From the NCBI GenBank assembly GCA_019913005.1, contig JAIOHL010000171.1:24152-88151 (forward strand): DNA of 64,000 bases, given 5' to 3'. Below the pieces are notes generated by a model. It ran no database searches. It was not told the origin of the DNA and saw only the letters and a program-made list of their open reading frames with translations. This document shows, piece after piece, positions 55,381-64,000 of the stretch. The stretch comes from Anaerolineae bacterium. Its GTDB lineage: Bacteria > Chloroflexota > Anaerolineae > Aggregatilineales > J027. The first letter of the stretch is position 1. Every line of letters starts with the position of its first letter. The position numbers were made by a program, and so were the translations under genes.

Positions 55381-55626
55381 TTAATCTTGGGCCAGTTTTT
55401 GCAAATCTTCTAACAAACTGATGAGTTGCTGCAAATCGGCTTTCGTAAGCTGATGACCCGACTCTAGGACAGATACCCCGTCTAACGCAGCCAACACCAA
55501 ATCAATCAGCCCATCCGAAAGATGTCGCAGTTCGGGCGGCGTTGCAATCGGTTCCAGCGTCTTGAGGTTCTCAATTTGGCGCCGCTCGTGTTCAATCGGT
55601 TTTAATCGGTTTTCACGTTTTGCCAT
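55381..55626 (-). CDS. Small helical protein of unknown function
   Basis: 81 residues, polar and helical. A basic N-terminus (K-R-E-N-R-L-K) is followed by a leucine-rich C-terminal half. It sits 15 bases after icd in the same direction and is probably cotranscribed. The family was not recognised. Confidence 0.6.
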   Translation of the reverse strand: MAKRENRLKPIEHERRQIENLKTLEPIATPPELRHLSDGLIDLVLAALDGVSVLESGHQLTKADLQQLISLLEDLQKLAQD

Positions 55627-55641
55627 CGCCGCCCACCCTAC

Positions 55642-56895
55642 CTATTTCATATTGGCGATGATCGCGGTGGCAAATTCACTGGTCTTAACCTGTTTCGCCC
55701 CTTCCATCTGGCGGGCAAAGTCATAGGTCACGATCTTTTGACGGATGGTCGCTTCATACGCATGAGTAATCATGTCTGCTGCCTCCTGCCAACCGATGTG
55801 TTCCAGCATCATCACACCGGAGAAGAGCAACGACCCCGGATTGACCACATCTTGATCGGTATATTTGGGAGCAGTGCCGTGTGTCGCTTCAAAGAGGGCC
55901 ACCGCGTCGCCGACATTTGCGCCGGGGGCGATGCCGACGCCACCAACTTCAGCCGCAATCGCGTCGGAGAGATAGTCGCCGTTCAGGTTGGGGGTGGCGA
56001 TGACGTCGTGTTCGGAGGGGCGCAGCAGCATCTTTTGGAACATGATGTCGGCGATGGTGTCTTGAATCAAAATCTTGCCTTCGGGGACTTTGCCGCCATG
56101 ATTCTTTTCGACATCATCCCAGCTAATGGTTTGTTCGCCAAATTCCGCTGCCGCAATTTCATAGCCCCATTTGCGGAAAGCGCCTTCGGTGAATTTTTGG
56201 ATATTGCCCTTATGCACCAGCGTCACACTCTTGCGTTTGTGTTCGATGGCATATTGGATAGCCTTCCGTACCAAACGCTTGGAGCCAAATTCACTGATTG
56301 GCTTGATGCCCAAACCAGCGCCTTCAAAGAAGCCCTCCACGCCCAAATCTTGGCGGAGGAAACGGGCTAGTTTTTCATTTTCGGGTGAGCCACTTTCAAA
56401 TTCGATACCCGCGTACACGTCTTCGGTGTTTTCGCGGAAGATGACGACATCAATATCTTGGGGGTTTTTCACCGGGCTGGGTACGCCTTCATACCAGCGC
56501 ACCGGACGAATGCAAGCATATAAGTCCAACACTTGGCGCAGGGTTACGTTTAAACTGCGGAAACCGCCACCAACGGGGGTTGTCAGCGGGCCTTTAATCC
56601 CGACCAGATATTCGCGGAGGGCGTCAAACGTTTCTTCGGGCATATAGTCGCCATTAAAAACACTGGCTGCTTTTTCGCCGGAATAAATTTCCATCCATGA
56701 AATCTTGCGTTTGCCACTGTAGGCTTTTTCGACTGCGGCGTCCCAAATCCGCAGCGAGGCTTTCATAATATCGCGCCCGATGCCATCGCCCTCGATATAC
56801 ATCAAAATGGGATGGCCAGACACTACCAATTTGCCGTTTTTACCTACCGTTATTTTATCCCCTTCGGTAGGTACTTTAATCTTTTCGTAGGCCAT
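55642..56895 (-). CDS. icd: Isocitrate dehydrogenase (NADP+)
   Basis: 417 residues, the size of E. coli Icd. It converts isocitrate to 2-oxoglutarate in the TCA cycle. The substrate loop with the regulatory serine is [19 protein letters not shown]-x-x-x-D in the metal site and N-L-N-G-D-Y-L-S-D are present. H-G-T-A-P-K-Y with later V-N-P-G-S marks the NADP-specific form. ATG 56895 has AGGAG upstream at long spacing. It has its own promoter. Confidence 0.96.
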   Translation of the reverse strand: MAYEKIKVPTEGDKITVGKNGKLVVSGHPILMYIEGDGIGRDIMKASLRIWDAAVEKAYSGKRKISWMEIYSGEKAASVFNGDYMPEETFDALREYLVGIKGPLTTPVGGGFRSLNVTLRQVLDLYACIRPVRWYEGVPSPVKNPQDIDVVIFRENTEDVYAGIEFESGSPENEKLARFLRQDLGVEGFFEGAGLGIKPISEFGSKRLVRKAIQYAIEHKRKSVTLVHKGNIQKFTEGAFRKWGYEIAAAEFGEQTISWDDVEKNHGGKVPEGKILIQDTIADIMFQKMLLRPSEHDVIATPNLNGDYLSDAIAAEVGGVGIAPGANVGDAVALFEATHGTAPKYTDQDVVNPGSLLFSGVMMLEHIGWQEAADMITHAYEATIRQKIVTYDFARQMEGAKQVKTSEFATAIIANMK

Positions 56896-56946
56896 AATGG
56901 GCTTTGACTCCTAAATTAGTTACGGTCATCCAAAGAAACGCGGTGG

Positions 56947-56955
56947 ATTATAACA
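56947..56955 (-). promoter_or_regulatory. Extended -10 promoter of icd
   Basis: On the minus strand TGT-TATAAT (56955-56947) is an extended -10, about 50 bases before ATG 56895. The -35 is weak. Confidence 0.6.
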
Positions 56956-56990
56956 TATGCCTGCGTGTACAAACCCGCCGAAAATTTCTT

Positions 56991-57830
56991 TTAGAGGGCA
57001 CGCCCCTGTAGGTAGCGCATCAGCATATCTTTGCGGATAAACAAAAAAATGGTGAAGCCCGCCAAAAAGCCCATCACATGGGCCAAATGTCCAATATTGC
57101 TCTCATAGCCACTTTCAATAATGCTGATAGAGGGTACGGTTTCCATAATTAAAAAGGGGAACAACAGCAGTACGGATGGGATTTGCAATCGCCAGTGCCA
57201 CCAATCGGGTCGGCGGCGTGTAAACAACCGTATAGGAATCACCCCAATAAAACGCAGCAGTGAACCCACACCCCACAAACAGGTGATGCGTTCACCATAA
57301 AACAAGATGAGATACGCCCCCATCACCCCGGAAATGGCCCCACTTGCGCCGATCCCTGCAAAATTGGCCTGCGCCTCAATCGGATTCAGCAGTACATCAA
57401 AAACGTTCGCTACCATGCCCGCCAGCAAATAATAGGCGAGAAATCGCCATGGGCCGCACGCATCTTCCACCCGAAACCCAAACACCCGCAGATAGAGCAT
57501 ATTGCCAAATAAATGGGCAAAACTGCCGTGCATAAAAATGGCAGTGAAGGTCATCAACGCCCCGATACTTTGGGATTGGTGTAGTTCGGCTTCTCGATAG
57601 CCATACAAAAAGACCTTGCTGCGAAGGATTGAAGTGCGGGCCGCCACCATATCGGGGACGAGCCACACCATAAAAACCAAGATATTGAGGCTAATAATTG
57701 TCCATGTCATCCATGGGAATGTCCGATAGCGCATCTCCCCGCGCGAATCTCGAAATGGCATCGGGTAAAATAGCGAGGACAGCAGCAATTCAAGGATAGT
57801 GAAGAGAATTGCGAGCAGAATAATCGCCAT
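56991..57830 (-). CDS. Rhomboid family intramembrane serine protease
   Basis: 279 residues, six to seven membrane helices. The first-loop motif H-G-S-F-A-H-L-F-G-N-M, catalytic S163 in G-A-S-G-A-I-S-G and His H251 in H-L-A-H-V-M-G form the expected Ser-His dyad. It cleaves membrane protein substrates within the bilayer. ATG 57830 is preferred because GGGGAG lies ten bases upstream; an earlier ATG 57848 overlaps the previous gene. It is the last gene of the 64000-56991 operon. Confidence 0.92.
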   Translation of the reverse strand: MAIILLAILFTILELLLSSLFYPMPFRDSRGEMRYRTFPWMTWTIISLNILVFMVWLVPDMVAARTSILRSKVFLYGYREAELHQSQSIGALMTFTAIFMHGSFAHLFGNMLYLRVFGFRVEDACGPWRFLAYYLLAGMVANVFDVLLNPIEAQANFAGIGASGAISGVMGAYLILFYGERITCLWGVGSLLRFIGVIPIRLFTRRRPDWWHWRLQIPSVLLLFPFLIMETVPSISIIESGYESNIGHLAHVMGFLAGFTIFLFIRKDMLMRYLQGRAL

Positions 57831-57835
57831 GTGTC

Positions 57836-58876
57836 CTAGACTCCCCATCTATCGGCGAGTAGGGACAAGCCGATTGGCAGCACCAGCCTAAAAGCGACCA
57901 TCAACAGTATCCCGCCTATTAAACCGAGCACAGCCCGTGCTTCCGGTGCGATTTCTGGCAATTCGGCCTCACCAACGCGACTACCCAACCATCTGCCAAA
58001 TGGCTGCTGGCGTGATCCCGATGTCGCCGTGACCAGCAAATAGCCCCCTAACAGCGACAGCCCAAACCCCAACCAGCGTGAGCGCCCCATTTGCGAAAAA
58101 TCGAGTCCGGCATCCTGAAAACCCAAAACGAGAAATAACAAACTGACCGCTACTGCTTCCCGAAAGGCCAACAGAAAACTACGCTGTTCACGTTCGCTTA
58201 TGATGGGGATTTCATGCTGAAGAGCGACTTCGGCTTTTTTGCCATCCTCAGTACGTGGCCCCAAGCGTGCAGCGCGGTCATAGGCCACTGCTGCGAGTTT
58301 GGCATGGCGCGTCTGCCGATACCCATCGCCTAAGTACCGCCACAGCGTTTGATTTTCTGAGTGCCGCTTTAGGGCGGTTTCCAATAATTTGACGGCGTTT
58401 TCGGGATGACCCGCATCTTTTAGCTGCTGGGCGGCTTTCAAGATAATTTCCGAGTCGGCATCTGGCAATCGAGCCAACCGCATCCGAATTTCATCGGCCT
58501 CACGCCAGCGCCCAATTTTTTCGGCCAATTCAATCCCCAACAGATAGACCGTCACCGATGTGGAACCGCTGCGTAGGGCCCGTAACATAAGTGTCCAAGC
58601 ATCCTCGGTGAAATAACCGTCATAGAGGGCTTTGGTCGCTTTTGTTAATGCCTCTGGGTGATCTATCCGAATGTCCAACACGGCTGTCCATGCCCTGACC
58701 GCCGTCTCCAGATTGCGACGGTGCATGGCGACCTCGGCATAGTTCAGTAGTTTTTCGATACGCTGTGCTTCTGCCGGGGTCAAGGGGGCGCTGATGGTCT
58801 TGGGAGTGGCAGAGATTGATGATGGGTGGTCGGATGGATTTTGAGGCACTAAGGAATTCGGGGGTACGGCTTCCAT
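57836..58876 (-). CDS. TPR protein with C-terminal membrane helices
   Basis: 346 residues. After a disordered Pro/Ser-rich start (~35 residues), TPR-like helix pairs fill ~36-205 (for example A-x-x-x-Y-D-R-A-A-R-L-G-P). Three hydrophobic helices lie at the C-terminus (~225-245, 260-280 and 315-340). ATG 58876 has GGAG six bases before, whereas the in-frame ATG 58888 does not. It likely serves as a membrane-bound protein-interaction platform. Its stop lies 5 bases before the rhomboid start. Confidence 0.78.
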   Translation of the reverse strand: MEAVPPNSLVPQNPSDHPSSISATPKTISAPLTPAEAQRIEKLLNYAEVAMHRRNLETAVRAWTAVLDIRIDHPEALTKATKALYDGYFTEDAWTLMLRALRSGSTSVTVYLLGIELAEKIGRWREADEIRMRLARLPDADSEIILKAAQQLKDAGHPENAVKLLETALKRHSENQTLWRYLGDGYRQTRHAKLAAVAYDRAARLGPRTEDGKKAEVALQHEIPIISEREQRSFLLAFREAVAVSLLFLVLGFQDAGLDFSQMGRSRWLGFGLSLLGGYLLVTATSGSRQQPFGRWLGSRVGEAELPEIAPEARAVLGLIGGILLMVAFRLVLPIGLSLLADRWGV

Positions 58877-58897
58877 CGGATGCTCCATCTGATGAAA

Positions 58898-59758
58898 TTA
58901 AAGGGTGCTTTCAAACCATTCTACAACTTTTTGGGCATACTGCTCTGGATATTTGATATGGGCGCGGCGATGGCGGCAGTTGGGAACAATCCACAGATCG
59001 CTGCCGGAGGGGGCATTGGCGGCGATTTCGCGCATGGCACGGCTAGAAACCAGCATATCCTCCGCGCCATGAATGAACAGCACCGGACATCGAACCGCCT
59101 GAATCCAATGATGCGTATTCACACGATCCAACCGCGCCATGCTGATGATCGAGCCACCAAAGATAAATAAACATGCCAAACCGCTTGCCAAAACGAATGG
59201 GATATTTCTTTCGACCAGCCAGCCCGTCAAGGTTTGATGCAGGGTTGCGATGGCACCGTCCGCGACAATCGAGCCGATTTGTTTGGTACGGGCTGCCGTC
59301 AAAATGGCTGTTACACCGCCCATGCTAAATCCCAAAACACCGACTTGCTCAATGCCATGTGCCCCGACCAGATAATCCAACGCGCCAAGCAGGTCATATT
59401 GTTCGCGCAGGCCAAACGTTACCCAACTGCCCTCGGACTCGCCATGTGTCCGAAAATTAAACATCAACACATTAAACCCGGCATCATGCAGTATCCCAGC
59501 CTGACGTATATCCGCATCCATGCTGCCATTTTGCCCGTGACATTGAATAATTGTGCCTTTGGCAATGTGGCGTGCCGGAATCCACCAGCCCTGCAACAAT
59601 AAATCATCACGGCTGTAAAAACGTACCCGTTCAAAGGGTAGGCCGTGATTGGCAGGCGAATCGGGCGGGTCAGGGGCACGGCGTTCGACCAATTTTTTGC
59701 CCCCTAATCCTACAATTAGGCTGATAGCGCCAATCAGAAATGCCAAAAGCCCTTTCAT
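58898..59758 (-). CDS. Membrane-anchored alpha/beta hydrolase
   Basis: 286 residues. A hydrophobic N-terminal anchor (~3-20) is followed by a hydrolase fold: oxyanion H-G-Q-N-G, nucleophile elbow G-F-S-M-G-G, acid D in H-G-A-E-D-M and His in N-C-R-H. The H-G-E-S segment is typical of serine aminopeptidase/BAAT-like (Hydrolase_4) proteins. It is expected on the outer face of the membrane. It lies in a tight operon between the DsbA-cyclophilin lipoprotein and the TPR protein. The substrate is unknown. Confidence 0.85.
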   Translation of the reverse strand: MKGLLAFLIGAISLIVGLGGKKLVERRAPDPPDSPANHGLPFERVRFYSRDDLLLQGWWIPARHIAKGTIIQCHGQNGSMDADIRQAGILHDAGFNVLMFNFRTHGESEGSWVTFGLREQYDLLGALDYLVGAHGIEQVGVLGFSMGGVTAILTAARTKQIGSIVADGAIATLHQTLTGWLVERNIPFVLASGLACLFIFGGSIISMARLDRVNTHHWIQAVRCPVLFIHGAEDMLVSSRAMREIAANAPSGSDLWIVPNCRHRRAHIKYPEQYAQKVVEWFESTL

Positions 59759-59767
59759 AACCTATCC

Positions 59768-61009
59768 TCAATTGGCTTCGATACGGACAGAGCGAATCAA
59801 ATCCCCCGGCGGCGGATTGGGAAAACGCAGCGGATCACCGGGGTTGCGCGGCGTTAGAGACTGCAACACATCCATGCCCTCTGTCACCACGCCAAAAATC
59901 GTATACTGACCATCCCACTCGATTTCGTGATTCGGCAGCGCCGCAAAGGTGATAAAAAATTGACTGCCTGCCTCGCTTAATTCACCGGGGGGATGCGACA
60001 TCGCCACCAAGCCCTCGCGGTCAAACAGCAGACCGTTTTGTTCCTCACCTGAAATACGATAACCCGGATAACCGCGTCCGGTGTCGCTGGGGTCGCCAGA
60101 TTGGGCATAAAAGTTGGGAATGACTAAGAAAAAGGTGTTGGCCTCGTACCAGCCCTGCTCCGCCAAAAACACGAAATTATTGACCGTCTGAGGCGCTTCG
60201 TCTTCATACAGGTCAATCCGAATATCGCCCTTTTCAGTTTCGATGACGGCCTGATAATCTTTGGCCGGGTCGAGGGTGAATGGCGGCGCGGATTCAAAAT
60301 AATCTTGTTCCAGAAGGGCCAAGCGCACCACCCCATCCAAACCAAATAGATCATCGCGATCATTCAACAATTCGCCATTGACCAGCAGGGTCGGAATACC
60401 TACGATTTCCAGCGCGGACGCCTGTTCTTGATATTGTTCCACTAGCGGGGCATATAAACCTTCGTCCAATTCGCGGTTAAAACGTTCGACATCCAAGCCA
60501 GCGGTTTCAGCATAGTCGGTCAGCTTGGTGCGGAAATCCTCGAGAGAGAGGCCTACCCATTCGGCCTGCGTGGTATATAAAATGGCCTGCATATCCCAAA
60601 AATGATCTTGGACAGCAGCGGCTTCGGCAGCTTGCAAGGCTAGTCCAGCTTTATCATTGCTCTGCGTGTCGGGCAGGTGTCGCCAAATCAGCCGTAAATT
60701 TTCGGGGTATTGACCGCGCAGGATTTCCAAATCGCGGGCATAGCGGGCGCAGCGCGAACACTGAAAATCAGCGTACATAATGACGGTGACAGGGGCCTCT
60801 TCTGGCCCTAAAATATAATCGCGGGGTTCGACGGTTTGTGATTCATTATCCCCTAGACTGAGGGCATCCGGCGTTTGGGTAATCGGCGGCGGCGCGGTGG
60901 ATTCAGTGACATCTACCCGTTCACCTTTTTTATCATCCCCTCCACAGGCGACCAGTATCAAACCAGCGACGATTAAAACCACGAACCAGCGTATGTTTCT
61001 CAAATTCAT
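59768..61009 (-). CDS. Lipoprotein fusing a DsbA-like domain to a cyclophilin-like domain
   Basis: 413 residues. The lipobox is L-V-A-C22. The DsbA/thioredoxin_4 domain (~60-235) has C84-S-R-C87 and the cis-Pro loop V-G-I-P-T. The cyclophilin domain (~250-410) keeps Q-S-G-D-P, G-S-Q-F-F-I-T and the last strands, but the catalytic F-H-R is F-F-L (residues 293-295), so the usual active-site Arg is missing. Disulfide formation and proline handling would act at one surface-anchored place, a likely folding helper for exported proteins. It is cotranscribed with the GT4 gene. Confidence 0.88.
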   Translation of the reverse strand: MNLRNIRWFVVLIVAGLILVACGGDDKKGERVDVTESTAPPPITQTPDALSLGDNESQTVEPRDYILGPEEAPVTVIMYADFQCSRCARYARDLEILRGQYPENLRLIWRHLPDTQSNDKAGLALQAAEAAAVQDHFWDMQAILYTTQAEWVGLSLEDFRTKLTDYAETAGLDVERFNRELDEGLYAPLVEQYQEQASALEIVGIPTLLVNGELLNDRDDLFGLDGVVRLALLEQDYFESAPPFTLDPAKDYQAVIETEKGDIRIDLYEDEAPQTVNNFVFLAEQGWYEANTFFLVIPNFYAQSGDPSDTGRGYPGYRISGEEQNGLLFDREGLVAMSHPPGELSEAGSQFFITFAALPNHEIEWDGQYTIFGVVTEGMDVLQSLTPRNPGDPLRFPNPPPGDLIRSVRIEAN

Positions 61010-61017
61010 GTTTCTTT

Positions 61018-62163
61018 TTAGCCCCGCATGACCTGTTCATACACTTCGAGTGTTTTTTGGGCCGTTTTGCGCCACGTAAATTTGCTCGCCTGTCCGCGTC
61101 CGGCATTGGCTAGATGGGCGTGTAAATCGTCTTGAATCACTACCGCTAAAATCGCCGCCCCCAACTGGCGGGCATCATCGGGTGGCACAAGATAGGCCGC
61201 GTCGCCAGTCACTTCGGGAATCGAGGATACATCACAGGCAATCACCGGCGTTCCGCACGCCATCGCTTCAAGGGGAGGCAGGCCAAAGCCCTCATAACGA
61301 CTGGGGAAAACTACGGCCTTTGCCAACCGATAGAGGGCGGGTTTATCTTCCTCGGCAATCTCGCCCAACCACATCAAATATTTTTCAATATCGAGTTCTT
61401 GAGCATATTTCCGCAAATCAGGAAATCTCGGCGTACCCCATGCTTTGGGTTGATTGCCTGCCAAGACCAGCGGCACTTGTTCACCCAACGATGGCCCGGC
61501 ATATGTCCACGCCAATAATAGATTATGCACATTTTTGCGGATGTCAAAGCCGCCGAAATACAACACAAATTCACTTGGCAAGTCATATTTTTGGCGCACC
61601 GCCTCATCCTCATCAGGATAGGCCGCTGGACGGAAACGGTCATCTGCTGCGAGATAGGTCGGCGTAATTTGTTCAGCGGGGATGTCGAGATGCTGCACAA
61701 TATCGGCTTTGCTGGCTTCCGACAATGTGATAATATGCGCCGAACCCTTCGCTGTTGCACTCACCAAACTGGTATAAAATTTCGCCCCCGTCCCCCCGCG
61801 ATATTCCGGCAGCACGAGCGGGATAATGTCGAGGACGGATGTCACCAGACGGGCGGGCTTGCTGCTGAGTGGGCCGCCCCAATAAGGCACATGGGCAATA
61901 TCTGCGCCGACCTGTCGCACCACTTGAGGATAGCCGCGCTGCTCAAACCACACCTTTTGCAAATTGCCCTTAAATTTGGTCGGGGCATGAGCGATATTCA
62001 CATTTTCCGGTAAATTGCTGAATTCCTGCATAAAATCCGGCACGACCAGTGTCATCATCAAATCTGGGGCGACTTTTTGCAGGGCGGTCATGAGATGGTG
62101 GATATATTGCCCGCTACCGACCCGCTGCTGATTCCAAAACCATCCATTAAAGGCGATGTGCAT
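61018..62163 (-). CDS. Glycosyltransferase family 4 protein
   Basis: 381 residues, GT-B fold of GT4. The N-terminal G-S-G-Q-Y-I-H loop is the acceptor side; the C-terminal domain has [10 protein letters not shown] and the donor motif [17 protein letters not shown] with both Glu residues (E-x7-E). ATG 62163 starts one base after the stop of the GT-C gene; the in-frame TTG 62172 is less likely. It probably transfers a hexose from a nucleotide sugar to a lipid or polysaccharide. Confidence 0.93.
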   Translation of the reverse strand: MHIAFNGWFWNQQRVGSGQYIHHLMTALQKVAPDLMMTLVVPDFMQEFSNLPENVNIAHAPTKFKGNLQKVWFEQRGYPQVVRQVGADIAHVPYWGGPLSSKPARLVTSVLDIIPLVLPEYRGGTGAKFYTSLVSATAKGSAHIITLSEASKADIVQHLDIPAEQITPTYLAADDRFRPAAYPDEDEAVRQKYDLPSEFVLYFGGFDIRKNVHNLLLAWTYAGPSLGEQVPLVLAGNQPKAWGTPRFPDLRKYAQELDIEKYLMWLGEIAEEDKPALYRLAKAVVFPSRYEGFGLPPLEAMACGTPVIACDVSSIPEVTGDAAYLVPPDDARQLGAAILAVVIQDDLHAHLANAGRGQASKFTWRKTAQKTLEVYEQVMRG

Positions 62164-62164
62164 C

Positions 62165-64000
62165 CTATTCAATCCTAAAGGTGTCTAAAATAACCGTGTC
62201 GTCCGGCAAGGCATTACCAGCGGCATCCGTCGCGTGCAGCCGCGTAAAATTCTCGGCTTGATACAGCCCAATCTTGACTTGATATTCCCCGGCTGGCAAG
62301 CTCGACACTGGCAGGGTAATGACATCAGGAATACGCTCCCCCGCGTCCCATGCCCATGTGGGATACTGCTCCCCACCCGCTACAGGGTCAAGTTGGGCCA
62401 CCTGCTGTCCATTCGCATCCATCACATGCACAAATAGTTTATAGGTATCGGCGGGACGGCTGCGTGTGCCCCATGTCACGGATAATTGGAGATTTTCGGC
62501 GTCATAACTGACGGCATACTCCACCAATGATATGCCCTCAAATCGAAATGGTGCGGCGTCTAATTCGGCGGAGTCAATTTTCACGGCGGGGGAGATGAGT
62601 GAGCCAATATAGGTGGTAAACTGTTCGCTGCCATCTGAGGCATAATTCGGCAAACGGTTGCCTGTCTCAAATTGGAGCAGGGTCAGCGACAGCCGATAGA
62701 CCTGCCCCGTTTTGAGTTCCGCACCAATCGGCAGGCCAAACGTATCACAAAACGATTTGCCCGGTTCCCAAAGCGTATAGTTCCCCAAGCCGGGATATGA
62801 TTCACGCCGCCCCACCACTTCATCATCCGGCCCGATGACATGCAGGGCAAACGCATAGGGCATCGGGATTTTTTCGCCTGATGCTTCGGCATCTTCAGCC
62901 TGCCAGCACAGGGAAAATTCGCGGGTGTCCCCTAGGTGGATGCGCGAATCATCAACCTTGAAGCCTAGAAAATCGGCTTGACCATAATCCAACACTTCAC
63001 CCATCAAATCTTCGGATGGACTGTCGGTCAAAGGGGGTCGTCCAAAGGCGGGATAAATCGTCGTTGGCACGATAATGACCGCTACACCACCTAAAGCTCC
63101 TGCTGTCCACACCCGTGTTCTGGGAAATTGGCGCAGGCCCATCACCAATAACAGTACAAAAGCTGGATAGTAGGGCAGCAATAATCGCCCCGGCACGACA
63201 TGACTGACGGTTGACCATTGTAGGAGGGAAATGATACCGAGGGTAAGGGTTAGTAACAAAAGAATTTGATTTCTTACCAGTAGAATAAATTCTGCAGCTA
63301 TCCTTGCGAAGTCCCCTGAAGTGGACTGGGGAGGTTTATTGGAGATAATATTTTTCCTAATCGTGTTTCTGAGTAGAGCTTTTATCCACCCCAATACTCC
63401 AACCACCACCAACCCAACGGGTAGCACATAGCCCCAATCTCGGATAAACACCGAGCGCCAGCCAAATCGCGCCCAAAGTTCCCTCGTCAACTCCAAGATG
63501 CGGTCACGAAATTCGGGCCATTTTTCCAGCATGGAGGGGTGTTCTCGAATCCCCCAAGGCATGTTGATATGTGGCTGTGTGCCAAAGGGATCATCAAACA
63601 AAATCGCTCCGCGCACGTACCACCATCCACCAATGATGGAGGCAAGACCCCATAAAATCAGCCATCCAATGAATAATCGGGAGAGAGGAGCAGGATGTTT
63701 GTGGACACGATTTTGCAACCACCCTAAACCAAGCGCGACCATCGGAACAAGCCACAGCGATAATCCGCTGGTTTTGGAAAGCGCCGCCAAACCCATGCAC
63801 AACCCTGTACCAATCAGCCAGCGACGATTTTGCCAATCGCGCAGTAAATAAAGCGACCCGGCCAGCACCCACGTTCCAAACGCCATCGCGCCAACATCAT
63901 TGCTGACCACTGCGAATCCGTGCAGGGCTTGGGGATTAAAGGCCAATCCCATCGCCGCCAATAACGCCCACCCGCGCTGCTGGGGCCATAACGCCCACCC
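62165..64000 (-). CDS. GT-C-type membrane glycosyltransferase-like protein (partial)
   Basis: At least 611 residues; the frame is open to the window end, so the N-terminus is missing. The visible part starts inside a membrane region (A-F-N-P-Q-A-L-H-G-F-A-V-V-S-N-D). It has further helices to ~320 of the visible frame, and ends in two soluble beta domains, the last with F-V-H-V-M-D-A-N-G-Q. The same F-V-H-V-x-D-x-x-G pattern is found near the end of 47356-49197, so the two are paralogues. It precedes the GT4 gene by one base and heads the operon as far as seen. Confidence 0.8.
   Translation of the reverse strand, partial: GWALWPQQRGWALLAAMGLAFNPQALHGFAVVSNDVGAMAFGTWVLAGSLYLLRDWQNRRWLIGTGLCMGLAALSKTSGLSLWLVPMVALGLGWLQNRVHKHPAPLSRLFIGWLILWGLASIIGGWWYVRGAILFDDPFGTQPHINMPWGIREHPSMLEKWPEFRDRILELTRELWARFGWRSVFIRDWGYVLPVGLVVVGVLGWIKALLRNTIRKNIISNKPPQSTSGDFARIAAEFILLVRNQILLLLTLTLGIISLLQWSTVSHVVPGRLLLPYYPAFVLLLVMGLRQFPRTRVWTAGALGGVAVIIVPTTIYPAFGRPPLTDSPSEDLMGEVLDYGQADFLGFKVDDSRIHLGDTREFSLCWQAEDAEASGEKIPMPYAFALHVIGPDDEVVGRRESYPGLGNYTLWEPGKSFCDTFGLPIGAELKTGQVYRLSLTLLQFETGNRLPNYASDGSEQFTTYIGSLISPAVKIDSAELDAAPFRFEGISLVEYAVSYDAENLQLSVTWGTRSRPADTYKLFVHVMDANGQQVAQLDPVAGGEQYPTWAWDAGERIPDVITLPVSSLPAGEYQVKIGLYQAENFTRLHATDAAGNALPDDTVILDTFRIE

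Noticed and set aside
1..64000. CRISPR array, IS element, prophage or rRNA operon
   Set aside because: No regularly spaced repeats, transposase, phage structural genes or rRNA sequence were seen.

Overview
The window looks like a chromosomal segment of a Chloroflexota bacterium, probably of the Anaerolineae or a related phototroph-containing lineage. This is inferred from gene content: many secreted or membrane proteins with long Thr/Pro-rich linkers between a transmembrane segment and an outer domain, bacterial SH3 and beta-sandwich outer domains, paired M16 peptidases, a BCD/PucC-type MFS carrier, and a ThrRS without the TGS domain but with a T-box leader. Base composition is moderate and even, except for one AT-richer gene at 39734-41734. 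No phage, IS element, CRISPR array or rRNA is visible.

Layout. 1-6420 (+): a membrane-signalling cluster of a large single-span protein (cut by the window edge), an aberrant kinase-like protein and a TPR/TM/SH3b protein, closed by a terminator. 6676-8489: a DIP1984-family protein, tRNA-Val(GAC) with a clear promoter and terminator, and a Thr-rich membrane protein. 8514-20332 (-): a long run of minus-strand genes with several overlapping starts and stops: flippase-like protein, FAD oxidoreductase, Thr-rich exported protein, UDP-glucose dehydrogenase, a frameshifted amidase, two M16 peptidases, AcpS, Uma2 nuclease plus a frameshifted partner, an SH3 lipoprotein and PsuG. 20432-27158 (+): a GNAT acetyltransferase, a general amino-acid ABC transporter (binding protein, two permeases, ATPase) and a VOC protein. 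27162-31541 (-): HAD phosphatase, BCD-type MFS carrier and a thioredoxin-NHL protein.

31756-37075 (+): PcrA helicase, Maf and a lipoprotein class B PBP. 37125-39623 (-): thrS with a T-box leader and a small ORF between leader and thrS. 39734-41734 (+): NERD nuclease-helicase, a candidate defence gene. 41735-46176 (-): DICT-domain histidine kinase, an unknown partner, then a flippase-like protein and GT4 glycosyltransferase with their own promoter. 46331-47266 (+): two small membrane proteins, one with a repeated glycine/aspartate motif. 47356-52885 (-): GT-C membrane protein, biotin carrier protein, secreted cyclophilin, AIM24-like protein and exported lipid-binding-like protein. 53151-55355 (+): a tight three-gene unit of unknown role with an alpha/beta hydrolase. 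55381-56895 (-): small protein and isocitrate dehydrogenase. 56991-64000 (-): a six-gene operon of GT-C protein (cut by the window end), GT4, a DsbA-cyclophilin fusion lipoprotein, alpha/beta hydrolase, TPR membrane protein and rhomboid protease.

The recurring theme is the cell envelope: polysaccharide or glycolipid synthesis (Ugd, two GT4, two GT-C, two flippase-like proteins), extracytoplasmic folding (two cyclophilin proteins, two thioredoxin-fold proteins), peptidoglycan cross-linking and anchored sensors. Several minus- and plus-strand promoters share a TTGTCA/TTGACA, 16-17 bp, TATAAT-like architecture. Two genes carry clean single-base frameshifts (10305-10669 and 14270-15680), which are real decay or assembly errors. 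No complete new system is proven. The best candidates are the kinase/TPR membrane cluster, the DICT kinase pair, the 53151-55355 trio and the NERD-helicase.
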